Assembly (NCBI RefSeq): GCF_000422905.1
Contig: NZ_AUGY01000011.1
Coordinates: 98,133 to 162,132 of the forward strand
Direction of reading: 5' to 3'
DNA length: 64,000 bases
Origin: Paenibacillus alginolyticus DSM 5050 = NBRC 15375
GTDB lineage: Bacteria > Bacillota > Bacilli > Paenibacillales > NBRC-103111
In this document: in pieces, positions 17,830-25,661 of the stretch
Layout: every line of letters begins with the position of its first letter
How positions within the stretch are numbered: the stretch's first letter is position 1
Program-made: the position numbers and the translations under genes
Notes under the pieces: generated by a model
The model's input: the letters and a program-made list of their open reading frames with translations, nothing else
Databases searched by the model: none
What the model was told of the DNA's origin: nothing

Positions 17830-20800
17830 TTAGATGTAAATCGCAATAACATTATCTTCACCGTTTAACAAAATCTCCAATTGCTCGTGCCGCACTCTTG
17901 TTCCGCCATGGCGATAACGGTTTGGCATGACTTCGGTCTCTGCGACATGGCCATTAATCTCGATACGGGATTCCAATGACCCGTTGATATGATATTCGAA
18001 TCTTACGGCGCGATTATTCCAGGCAAATTCGAAATGAAGCCCATCCATTTCATGCGGAAGCACGGGATCAATGATCAGATCTCCTCCGTCTTGGCGAATG
18101 CCGAGACAGTTGGATATGAGCTGGTTCATGTAGATTCCTGGTCCGCTGGAGTAGATTCTCCAGCCGCCTTTGACCGGAACTGTTCCTTCGAACAGCTCTT
18201 GGAATCGTTCCCCAGCATCATAACGGGTATTAAATTTCCCGTCTGAGCTGCTGAAGTAGGCATTGCTTTGGCGCAATTCAGCGTTCGGCACCACTTCCCG
18301 TAAGCCGATCGGATTAATCATGGCAAGACCCTGCCAAGCCTCGTCCACCTTGCCGAGCTTCGCCATTGCCTCCACGAAGCGGATATGAGCGTGCACATAC
18401 TGCAGTCCGATTTCACGGCCAAAGTTCGCCGCTTGCTCCGCACGTTTGAAGTGCGTACTTACGCCGCCGGCATATCGTGCCGGGCGGTTCATCAAGCGGA
18501 CGCCATCAGGGCAGTATAGCTCCTGCTTGATAAGCCGGTAATGCGATTCAGCCTGCTCTTCAGTCAGCAGCTCGGCGATCATGCTGCGCGTCATCGGCAG
18601 CAGGCGATATTGAATGCCCGTCTTCGTATCGGTCGGGTGAAGCATAAGCTCCGCTTCCCCCGGTTTCTCCATATAGACGAAGCCGGGAATGACATCCTTC
18701 TGCAGCATATATCGATGGAAGTCGGCTTGAATGCCAGCTGCCAGTTCATGCAGCTCCGCTGACAGCTCTTGGTATTCATCCGCTAAAGCAGTGGATAATT
18801 GATTCAGCACTTGATAAGTCAAGGCTACCGTCCAGCTGCTGATCATATATTGCTTGAGCTGCGCATTGGCTGGCTGGAGCGTATCGTCCCAGTCCCCGTC
18901 GCCATAAGCGGACAAATGAGTATCGTGAAGAAAATGATTCTTCATGTACGTCAATTGCTTCTGCACATGCTCAAGCAGGGTGGAGCATTCCTCAGTGAAC
19001 TCGAAGCCTTCCCGCTCCGTATAAGGAATTCGTTCCTGAAGAATGCTGTAATCGTACGTAGCCGAGATATAATCGGCGATGACCTTAAGCGGCCATACAA
19101 TGATGTCGCCATGGCTTTCTTCTTGTTGGATGCGGTAATATTGATCGAACATAAACCATTGCGGCCAGTTCCCGTCATCCTCATACTGATGGGCATATAC
19201 GGTTTTTATAATTTCGCGCACTTGATCGTATTTCTGCGTTGCCATGAAGTATTCCGTAGGCCCTTGGCATACGTCTCGCGTGCCCCAAGCCGCTCCGCCG
19301 TATTGCTCCAGCCCGTGCGGCACGGAATAATGGACCAGCATATTATGGGTGTACCACCAGGCAAGAGCATTAACCTTATTTAGCGATTCCGTCGCTTCAC
19401 CGCTGTGCGATAATTGGAAGCCATTCATTACTTTTCTAAAATACTCGCGGTATCGCTCTATTTCTAGAGCCGTATTCGGCCTCTCGAACGGCAGCTCGCC
19501 GCTGCGAATAAGTCCTTGAACCGTCAGGCTCCATTCCGAGCTAGCACTTAATTCGAGCACAACGAGCGAAGAGGATCCCGAATCAGCATGATCGGCTAGA
19601 GCTGTTTCGTCGGTCACGGTCACATCCGCTCCTGTAAGCTTCATACGGTAACACAGGTCTGGAAGGGTTCCAGCGTTATCTGAACCTTCGCACGAACGGA
19701 ACACCAGAACATCGCCTTCACGTTCCATGAGGAATGGCACTCCGTATTCATTGTTATTCATGGATACTTGATTCGTAATTACATAGCGGTAAGGTTTTCC
19801 GCTTACGGATTGTACAATCAGATGAACCTCCGGCGTGTCCATTGCTGTGAGGTTCGTGACGACAATCGTGTCTTCAGCCGTTTTGTAGGTCCAACGTGCA
19901 TAGTTAAAGCCAATCTCGTACATCGATGGCATCGTGAGCATCCGGAATTCGCCGTGCATCTCAACAAAAATCCTTTGACCTGACGTCTTCAGCACATTCA
20001 GCGCATTGCGGGCATTGGTCAGCATCTTGTTGGAGGATGTATTTCCCACCACGAGCTGCGAGTTAAATATGCCGTACATATAGGATGTGGTAGTAAGCAC
20101 TTGTTCGTTCATGCGAGCGTTATCCCCTGTCATGAGGATATGTCCATGCGGACGCTCCACGAGCAGCTCTTTCTCCTTTAATACCACATGCTCGTGCCCC
20201 TCTGTGAAGAAAGACAGCAGAACCCCGTTATCCCACTCTTCTTGATGACGGCTAGGAAAGTCGCGCCCGATCTCCTCCATTGTCATAGATTCAACCTGTA
20301 GAGGATCGCCGATTCTGGGCTGAAGACTGACCGAATCCAGATATTCATCCCACTTTGTATCCAGTGTCTCCGCATATGTCCATGCTTCCTGCACTTCATC
20401 CTTGTAGGCCAAGCTTACAACTGCATCCGGATGGTGAGGTTTGAACAGACCGTAAAAAACAAATCGCGCCATTCCATCGACTGTCACACGCTTTGATTGT
20501 AAAGCTGTATAAGCGAATTCATATTGATAGATCTCGCTAGCCAGCTTGGCCTTAGTCAACGCCTCAGGCTTGTTCGTTGCCTTATAGGATAAACCGAAGA
20601 ATTGGAACCCGTCCGTTGCGTATTCCGCTGCATTGGTTAAAGAACCCTGCTGCAAGTACGGGAATTGTCCCTGCTGCGGCATATTTTGACGAGAACAGAC
20701 GACCCAGCCTATGACAGGGTCATGAAAAACGGAATGATCCATATATTGAGACAGATAGGCTTCATTTGATCGAACAGCACCTTGATCCGCAATGCCCACA

Positions 20801-21183
20801 TCTTGCCCATAGACAACATCGATGTCCGCTCCATGACCATGGACCCGTACGTCCCAGAACCAGATCAATTGAGGAGTGAGAGTAAATATGACCTCATATT
20901 CAAGCTCATCAACATGACCCTTCCAAGAGATCTGGCTGTCAGTGCGACTGATTCGACTTGCAGAACGGATGCCAAGCAGCGGTACAAAGGATATCGATGA
21001 TTCCCGGTGGATACGCAAATAAATATTGTTCATTGAACCGTCAATGGGGTTAGTTATCAGCTGATTGATCATCGTCTGATTGTAGGTAATCTTCCTGATA
21101 TCCCCGCTGTTCATAAAAGTGAACGCCAACGCTCCATTTCGGATGCTAAAGTCTGTATCATTAGGTCTTGTCATGTCCTTCAC
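17830..21183 (-). CDS. GH94 1,2-beta-oligoglucan phosphorylase
   Basis: A 1117-residue GH94-like enzyme. Its length matches 1,2-beta-oligoglucan phosphorylases (about 1,100 residues) and exceeds cellobiose phosphorylases (about 800). It has an N-terminal beta-sandwich region (to about 550) and then an (alpha/alpha)6 barrel with AAWGTRDVCQGPTEY, DDGNWPQWFMFD and YGDGDWDDTLQP. The aspartates near residues 766-767 in the last motif lie where the GH94 general acid is expected. A C-terminal beta-domain follows. It would split beta-1,2-glucans with phosphate to alpha-glucose 1-phosphate in the cytoplasm. No signal peptide is seen. The start is GTG 21183 or ATG 21174, both with weak sites. No dedicated transporter is adjacent in this window. 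Confidence 0.82.
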   Translation of the reverse strand: MKDMTRPNDTDFSIRNGALAFTFMNSGDIRKITYNQTMINQLITNPIDGSMNNIYLRIHRESSISFVPLLGIRSASRISRTDSQISWKGHVDELEYEVIFTLTPQLIWFWDVRVHGHGADIDVVYGQDVGIADQGAVRSNEAYLSQYMDHSVFHDPVIGWVVCSRQNMPQQGQFPYLQQGSLTNAAEYATDGFQFFGLSYKATNKPEALTKAKLASEIYQYEFAYTALQSKRVTVDGMARFVFYGLFKPHHPDAVVSLAYKDEVQEAWTYAETLDTKWDEYLDSVSLQPRIGDPLQVESMTMEEIGRDFPSRHQEEWDNGVLLSFFTEGHEHVVLKEKELLVERPHGHILMTGDNARMNEQVLTTTSYMYGIFNSQLVVGNTSSNKMLTNARNALNVLKTSGQRIFVEMHGEFRMLTMPSMYEIGFNYARWTYKTAEDTIVVTNLTAMDTPEVHLIVQSVSGKPYRYVITNQVSMNNNEYGVPFLMEREGDVLVFRSCEGSDNAGTLPDLCYRMKLTGADVTVTDETALADHADSGSSSLVVLELSASSEWSLTVQGLIRSGELPFERPNTALEIERYREYFRKVMNGFQLSHSGEATESLNKVNALAWWYTHNMLVHYSVPHGLEQYGGAAWGTRDVCQGPTEYFMATQKYDQVREIIKTVYAHQYEDDGNWPQWFMFDQYYRIQQEESHGDIIVWPLKVIADYISATYDYSILQERIPYTEREGFEFTEECSTLLEHVQKQLTYMKNHFLHDTHLSAYGDGDWDDTLQPANAQLKQYMISSWTVALTYQVLNQLSTALADEYQELSAELHELAAGIQADFHRYMLQKDVIPGFVYMEKPGEAELMLHPTDTKTGIQYRLLPMTRSMIAELLTEEQAESHYRLIKQELYCPDGVRLMNRPARYAGGVSTHFKRAEQAANFGREIGLQYVHAHIRFVEAMAKLGKVDEAWQGLAMINPIGLREVVPNAELRQSNAYFSSSDGKFNTRYDAGERFQELFEGTVPVKGGWRIYSSGPGIYMNQLISNCLGIRQDGGDLIIDPVLPHEMDGLHFEFAWNNRAVRFEYHINGSLESRIEINGHVAETEVMPNRYRHGGTRVRHEQLEILLNGEDNVIAIYI

Positions 21184-21221
21184 TCTCTTTCTTATTCGAA
21201 CTATTTAGGTGGAAAATTGTA

Positions 21222-21239
21222 AATCGAAACGTTTCTATT
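21222..21239. promoter_or_regulatory. LacI operator O1 of the GH94 gene
   Basis: AATCGAAACGTTTCTATT with the perfect core palindrome GAAACGTTTC. It sits directly downstream of the minus-strand -10 box, covering about +5 to +22 of the transcript, a classic repressing position. Confidence 0.78.
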
Positions 21240-21250
21240 GGTATTAAACC

Positions 21251-21279
21251 ATTATAAATAGCATTAGTTTTGGAGTCAA
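21251..21279 (-). promoter_or_regulatory. Sigma-A promoter of the GH94 gene
   Basis: On the minus strand: TTGACT (21274-21279), a 17-base spacer, and TATAAT (21251-21256). The -10 box is perfect and the -35 box has one mismatch. It points to the GH94 start about 70 bases away. Confidence 0.85.
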
Positions 21280-21371
21280 CAAACAATTAAATAACGATGA
21301 AATTACCTATATGACCACTTCCATTCACAAAAATGCGTTTATCATCGTGTTTTTATCGAAATTACAAATTG

Positions 21372-21389
21372 AATCGAAACGTTTCTATT
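21372..21389. promoter_or_regulatory. LacI operator O2 of the GH94 gene
   Basis: An exact second copy of AATCGAAACGTTTCTATT, 150 bases from O1 and upstream of the promoter. The spacing would suit DNA looping by a tetrameric or bridged repressor. Confidence 0.72.
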
Positions 21390-21451
21390 ATGTCGAAGCG
21401 TAAACAAAAAGACAGCCTGAGCCCATGGTTGAACGGTTACCCGAAAGAAGC

Positions 21452-21499
21452 AAAAAAAGATGACTCCCTGCGAATACCGAATACAGGAGCCATCTTTAT
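21452..21499 (-). terminator. Terminator of the sigma-54 activator gene
   Basis: An imperfect stem (AAAGATG-CTCC pairing with GGAG-CATCTTT, with single-base bulges). On the minus strand it is followed by seven T. It lies just past the stop codon at 21513. Confidence 0.75.
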
Positions 21500-21512
21500 C
21501 AATTTGATCGAT

Positions 21513-23276
21513 TTATTCGGCAAAACCCAGCTTGTTCATCTTGTTGTACAGTGTTGCGCGTGACAGACCGAGCCTTTTGGCCGCCGCCAACTTATTGCCT
21601 TTTTCCAGTTCCAAAGCTTTGATAATGATCTGTTTCTCATGTACTTCCAACTCCACCTGCAAGGTTTGGATCACATTCGGAATTTCCTCTTGGAGAGGAG
21701 GACCATCCTTATGTTTACTGGTAGTACTGGCATAGATGGACAGCGGCAGGTCATCTCTTTTCACCGATCCGTCCGCAGCAAAAACGACCAATCGTTCAAT
21801 CGTGTTCCGCAATTCTCGTATATTGCCGGGCCAACTGTAGTGAAACAGATCCAATAAGACCTCTTGCGGGATATGCTGAATGAGTCGGTTATAGCTAATT
21901 GAGAATTCATTCAAGAAACAATGCGTCAGTTCGATGATATCTTCTTTTCTCTCGCGAAGCGCGGGAATGTCAATCGTAACCACATTCAAGCGGTAGTAAA
22001 GGTCTTCTCGGAACGACCCGTTTTTGACTTGAGCGTTCAAATCGCGATTTGTGGCGGCAATGATTCGAAAATCGGCCTTCAACTGCTTGGTTCCGCCTAC
22101 GGCGTAATAGGTTCTCTCCTGCAGCACACGCAGAAGCTTGACCTGCATATCGAGCGGCATTTCACCAATTTCATCCAAAAATAAGGTGCCGCCCGTCGCA
22201 AGTTGTATTTTTCCCTTTTTGCCATTGCTGTCAGCTCCAGAAAAGGCGCCTTTTTCATATCCGAACAATTCGCTTTCGAATAAGGAAGGAGAAATGGCAC
22301 CGCAGTTGATCGCGATAAACGGAGCGTCTGATTTTTCTCGCACGTCATGGATGGCTTTGGCGAATAGCTCCTTGCCTACACCGGTTTCACCGAGAATGAG
22401 AACCGTTGCTTTGGTTGTGCCAACTTTTTTGCACATGTCTATCGTTCGCTTAATGGCGCTGCTCGTCCCTTTGATTGAGCTGAATGGATCGGTCGATGGT
22501 TGAAACTGGGCCATTTGCTGCTGCAGTTGATGGACCTTGGAATTGGCGTTGAATAGCTCTTGATTCAACCTGACCTCACTGGTAATGTCAGTTTCTGCAA
22601 CGACAGAGCCGATGATTTGCCCATTTAGGCGAATAGGGTTCGAGTTAATCAAGACATATAAATCGGGTCGCGGTTGGTGAAGCTTACGAAATACAGAATC
22701 GCCGGTTTTATGGGTTTTTAAGATTTGCAGCATGTCAGCAGGAAAATAATCGGCCATTGATTGGTTAAGAATGTCTTCGGCTTTGATAGAAAAGATTCGC
22801 TCAGCCCCCTTGGTCCACACGACCGTTCGTTCTTGATCATCAATCATGGAGATGGAGGCATCCATCGTGGCGATCATCGACTCGAAATAAGCTTCCAAAA
22901 TTTGGTGCGCTTGATGAAAGGCAGTAAGCATATCGGCAGCGGTCACATAACCGATCGGCTGGTTGTCAGCATTTTGCACAAGGATGTAATCGGTTTCGTG
23001 AAATAGCGGGATGACAGCGTCTATCGGCGTCTTTTGAGAGATGGATACGGCGGTTTGCCAAGGCACATTCATCAAGCTCAGCCCGTTAACTGGGCGTTCT
23101 CCGACATAATAATAAAGCTGCAAGCCGTCTTTATAAAAAAGAACCGTTTTTTGATTCGGCTGCAAGGAGGATGTATATTGCGCAAACCGTGCTTCCACGT
23201 CTCCGTCTTTTTCTATGAAACAATAATTGTTCCGAATCAAATCGTCTAGGATAGGGGCTTTGTGCTTCATTGTCAT
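21513..23276 (-). CDS. Sigma-54-dependent activator with CBS-like and PAS domains (PrdR-like)
   Basis: A 587-residue enhancer-binding protein. Its domains are: an N-terminal region with a CBS-like segment (about 85-120, ETDYILVQNADNQPIGYVTAADM); a PAS domain (about 130-235); an AAA+ domain (about 265-490) with Walker A GETGVGKE (296-303), a sigma-54 contact loop reading GAFSGA (343-348) instead of GAFTGA, Walker B TLFLDEIG and FREDLYYRLNV; and a Fis-type HTH at the C-terminus (AAKRLGLSRATLYNKM). The architecture resembles PrdR, the proline regulator of clostridia. Sigma-54 promoters precede the dehydrogenase operon, the prolidase-family gene and the 23436 operon, all probable targets. It is divergent from the 23436 gene. 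Confidence 0.87.
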   Translation of the reverse strand: MTMKHKAPILDDLIRNNYCFIEKDGDVEARFAQYTSSLQPNQKTVLFYKDGLQLYYYVGERPVNGLSLMNVPWQTAVSISQKTPIDAVIPLFHETDYILVQNADNQPIGYVTAADMLTAFHQAHQILEAYFESMIATMDASISMIDDQERTVVWTKGAERIFSIKAEDILNQSMADYFPADMLQILKTHKTGDSVFRKLHQPRPDLYVLINSNPIRLNGQIIGSVVAETDITSEVRLNQELFNANSKVHQLQQQMAQFQPSTDPFSSIKGTSSAIKRTIDMCKKVGTTKATVLILGETGVGKELFAKAIHDVREKSDAPFIAINCGAISPSLFESELFGYEKGAFSGADSNGKKGKIQLATGGTLFLDEIGEMPLDMQVKLLRVLQERTYYAVGGTKQLKADFRIIAATNRDLNAQVKNGSFREDLYYRLNVVTIDIPALRERKEDIIELTHCFLNEFSISYNRLIQHIPQEVLLDLFHYSWPGNIRELRNTIERLVVFAADGSVKRDDLPLSIYASTTSKHKDGPPLQEEIPNVIQTLQVELEVHEKQIIIKALELEKGNKLAAAKRLGLSRATLYNKMNKLGFAE

Positions 23277-23333
23277 GACCTCGCCTTATATGGGTAGCTT
23301 TTTTGTTAAAATTATACGCCTCATGTGAATAAG

Positions 23334-23351
23334 TGTAAATTTTTTTAGACA
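23334..23351. promoter_or_regulatory. Putative activator site (TGTAAAT-N4-TTAGACA)
   Basis: An 18-bp imperfect inverted repeat between the divergent activator and DAO genes. It has the same 7-4-7 layout as the perfect TGTCTAA-AGAA-TTAGACA at 13559-13576. It may be the binding site of the sigma-54 activator and allow autoregulation, although it is only about 20 bases upstream of the -24 box. Confidence 0.4.
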
Positions 23352-23367
23352 CATGCGGCTCTATAAT

Positions 23368-23385
23368 TTGGCATGAAAATTGCTT
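23368..23385 (+). promoter_or_regulatory. Sigma-54 (-24/-12) promoter for the DAO-racemase operon
   Basis: TTGGCATGAAAATTGCTT with GG at 23370-23371 and GC at 23382-23383, spacing exactly 10. Transcription would begin near 23395, which excludes the in-frame ATG at 23373 as the start of the next gene. Confidence 0.8.
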
Positions 23386-23435
23386 ATATAAAATGTATGA
23401 GTGATGAATCTACATGTTGGAAAGGGAATATGTCT

Positions 23436-24626
23436 ATGGGTGTGAATCATGCGGAAGTTGTCATTATTGGAGGTGGAATCGTCGGTTCAGCCATTGCTTA
23501 TTTTTTGAGTAAACAAGGGTTGGACGTAACCGTGCTTGAGAAAGGGGAAGTGGCGAGCGGTACGTCATCTCGTTGCGATGGCAACATTTTGGCTATCGAT
23601 AAAGATCCAGGCTTTGATAGTCAAATGTCGCTGGTTAGTCAACAGATCATTGATGAACTGAGCCGGGAATTGGCATGTCCGTTCGAATATAGGGCGCCAG
23701 GCAGCATTCTCGTCTGTGAAACGGAGGAAGAAATGGAGGCGGCGCAGTTGTGGGTGAATCGGCAGAAGGCGTTAGGCCTTCCGTTTCGGATGCTGGACCG
23801 GCAGGACATTCGCCAAGAGTCTCCGTTCCTTGCCGACGATCTTCACGGCGGATTCGAGTGCGGCACGGATTCAACCGTCAATCCTTATCTGCTTACTTAC
23901 TCCTTATTTGATGATGCTCAAAAAAAATATGGTACCCGTGTCTGTTTGAAAACGGAAGTTACTTCCATTAACAAAGATCATGTTACAGGAAATTTCAAGA
24001 TCAGGACGAATCGGGGAGATTTTACTGCTAAAAAAATCGTGAATGCAGCAGGTGTATGGGCTCCGCATATCGGCCGCATGGTCGGCTTGGATATCCCGAT
24101 CGTGCCCCGGAAAGGGCATCTGATCGTTGCTTCGCGCCAAGTCCCTGTCGGCTTGCGGAAAGTGATGGAGTTCGGTTATTTGATCTCCAAATTCGGCGGT
24201 CGGCGGAAAGTCGATCCGCTCACGGAAAAATACGGCGTTGCACTGGTATTCGAACCTACGGAAAGCCAAAACTTTTTGATTGGCAGCAGCCGGGAGTTTG
24301 TCGGTTTTGATACCCATGTGAATATGGAAGTTGTCCGTTGTATGGCGAGAAGAACGCTTCGTTTTTATCCCAAAATCGGAGATTTTCAAATCATTCGCAC
24401 TTACACCGGGTTAAGGCCCTGGACGAAAGATCATTTGCCGATCGTTTCTGCAGTCCATGAGGTGCCAGGCTATTATATCGCGGCAGGCCATGAAGGAGAC
24501 GGCATCAGCTTAGCTGCGGTGACAGGGAAACTGATGAGCCAAATCATAACGGAGCAGTCTGAGACGATCATTTCAACCGATCCGTTAAAGTTTGAGAGAT
24601 TTCAGGAAAGGGTGGACCCTGCGTGA
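23436..24626 (+). CDS. FAD-dependent amino-acid dehydrogenase, DAO family (D-hydroxyproline/D-proline dehydrogenase beta type)
   Basis: A 396-residue DAO-family flavoprotein. It has the FAD-binding motif VVIIGGGIVGSAIAYFL near the N-terminus, then EKGEVASGTSSR, VNAAGVWAPHIG, RTYTGLRPWTKDHLP and GHEGDGISLAAVTGKL at the C-terminus, as in HcnC/DadA and D-hydroxyproline dehydrogenase catalytic subunits. ATG 23436 is preferred: it lies nine bases after AAAGGGA, whereas ATG 23430 is too close to that site and ATG 23373 overlaps the promoter. It is first in a plus-strand operon and its stop overlaps the first racemase gene by four bases. It probably oxidises the D-amino acid made by the racemase or epimerase and may pair with the three subunits at 13660-15466. 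Confidence 0.82.
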   Translation: MGVNHAEVVIIGGGIVGSAIAYFLSKQGLDVTVLEKGEVASGTSSRCDGNILAIDKDPGFDSQMSLVSQQIIDELSRELACPFEYRAPGSILVCETEEEMEAAQLWVNRQKALGLPFRMLDRQDIRQESPFLADDLHGGFECGTDSTVNPYLLTYSLFDDAQKKYGTRVCLKTEVTSINKDHVTGNFKIRTNRGDFTAKKIVNAAGVWAPHIGRMVGLDIPIVPRKGHLIVASRQVPVGLRKVMEFGYLISKFGGRRKVDPLTEKYGVALVFEPTESQNFLIGSSREFVGFDTHVNMEVVRCMARRTLRFYPKIGDFQIIRTYTGLRPWTKDHLPIVSAVHEVPGYYIAAGHEGDGISLAAVTGKLMSQIITEQSETIISTDPLKFERFQERVDPA

Positions 24627-25645
24627 AGAGCAAAAAAGTGTTTACAACTGTAGATACGCATACCGGCGGAAATCCTACGAGAACGGTGATCAGTGGACTT
24701 CCCAAGTTGGTAGGGTCAACGATGTCGGAAAAAATGCTGCATATGAAAACGGAGTATGATTGGATCCGAAAAATATTAATGTACGAACCAAGAGGACATG
24801 GCGTCATGTCAGGCGCTCTACTCGTGGAACCTTGCCATCCGGAGGCGGATATCGGTGTGATCTATATTGAAACCGGCGGTTATTTGCCGATGTGCGGCCA
24901 TGACACCATAGGCGTTTGTACGGCATTGGTCGAGACCGGAATGATCCCCGTCACAGAGCCCACGACGTATTTGAAGCTCGATACACCTGCGGGATTAGTT
25001 GAAGCAGAGCTTACGGTGCAGAACGGGAAGGTGCAAAAAGTAGCCTTTCAAAATGTACCCGCATTTTTGTATAAGCATGTAAAGATAGAAGTGGAAGGAC
25101 TTGGAAGCGTCTACTGTGACATCGCATATGGCGGCAACTTTTACGCGATCACGGATGCCCGGGTGCTGGGGCTTGAGATTACGCCATCCAACGCAGATAC
25201 CATTGTGAAAATGGCCGTAAACTTGCGCAAAGCGATTAACCAATCTGTCAACGTGGTGCATCCGGAGGCTCCGTATATAAGGGGATTAACTCACGTTGAA
25301 TTTTATACAGACCCGACGCATCCGGACGCCCATGTGAAAAATACCGTGATCGTTCCTCCTGGCGGAATTGACCGCTCTCCTTGTGGCACAGGAACATCGG
25401 CTAAGCTTGCGGTGATGTTCGCCAAAGGGGAAATTCGCATGAACGAGGAGTTTGTACACGAGAGTATTGTTGGTTCGCTGTTCCGCGCCAGGGTCGTCGG
25501 CACGACACAGGTAGGTCGCTTCCCGGCTGTGGTGACCAGAATCGAAGGTTCGGCTTGGATGACGGGGATGCACACATTTTTTATGCACGAGGACGATGAG
25601 CTTAATGAGGGATTTTTATTGATTCCGCCTGCAGAAGATCACTAA
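24623..25645 (+). CDS. Proline racemase / 4-hydroxyproline 2-epimerase family enzyme 1
   Basis: A 340-residue member of the cofactor-independent proline racemase superfamily. Both catalytic cysteines are present: C91 in MCGHDTIG and C254 in DRSPCGTGTSAKLA, the racemase/epimerase pattern (the dehydratase branch has Thr at the second site). It also has TVDTHTGGNPTR at the N-terminus and YGGNFYAI. The glycine usually found after CGH is Asp here. It starts at GTG 24623, overlapping the DAO stop as GTGA. It would interconvert L- and D-proline, or trans-4-hydroxy-L-proline and cis-4-hydroxy-D-proline, feeding the DAO-type dehydrogenase. Which substrate it uses cannot be decided from the sequence. 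Confidence 0.85.
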   Translation: MKSKKVFTTVDTHTGGNPTRTVISGLPKLVGSTMSEKMLHMKTEYDWIRKILMYEPRGHGVMSGALLVEPCHPEADIGVIYIETGGYLPMCGHDTIGVCTALVETGMIPVTEPTTYLKLDTPAGLVEAELTVQNGKVQKVAFQNVPAFLYKHVKIEVEGLGSVYCDIAYGGNFYAITDARVLGLEITPSNADTIVKMAVNLRKAINQSVNVVHPEAPYIRGLTHVEFYTDPTHPDAHVKNTVIVPPGGIDRSPCGTGTSAKLAVMFAKGEIRMNEEFVHESIVGSLFRARVVGTTQVGRFPAVVTRIEGSAWMTGMHTFFMHEDDELNEGFLLIPPAEDH

Positions 25646-25661
25646 GAAAGAAGGCTAAGCA

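Larger units (their letters stand above)
21184..21512. other. Regulatory gap between the GH94 and sigma-54 activator genes
   Basis: No gene. The two minus-strand genes are separated by a vegetative promoter (21251-21279), two identical operators (21222-21239 and 21372-21389) and the terminator of the activator gene (21452-21499). Confidence 0.7.

Noticed and set aside
18799..19383. 194-residue plus-strand open frame inside the GH94 gene
   Set aside because: It is antisense to a strongly conserved coding region and has no protein-family features.
23373..23435. Longer N-terminus for the DAO-family gene
   Set aside because: It overlaps the sigma-54 promoter, and transcription would begin downstream of it; the site AAAGGGA fits ATG 23436.
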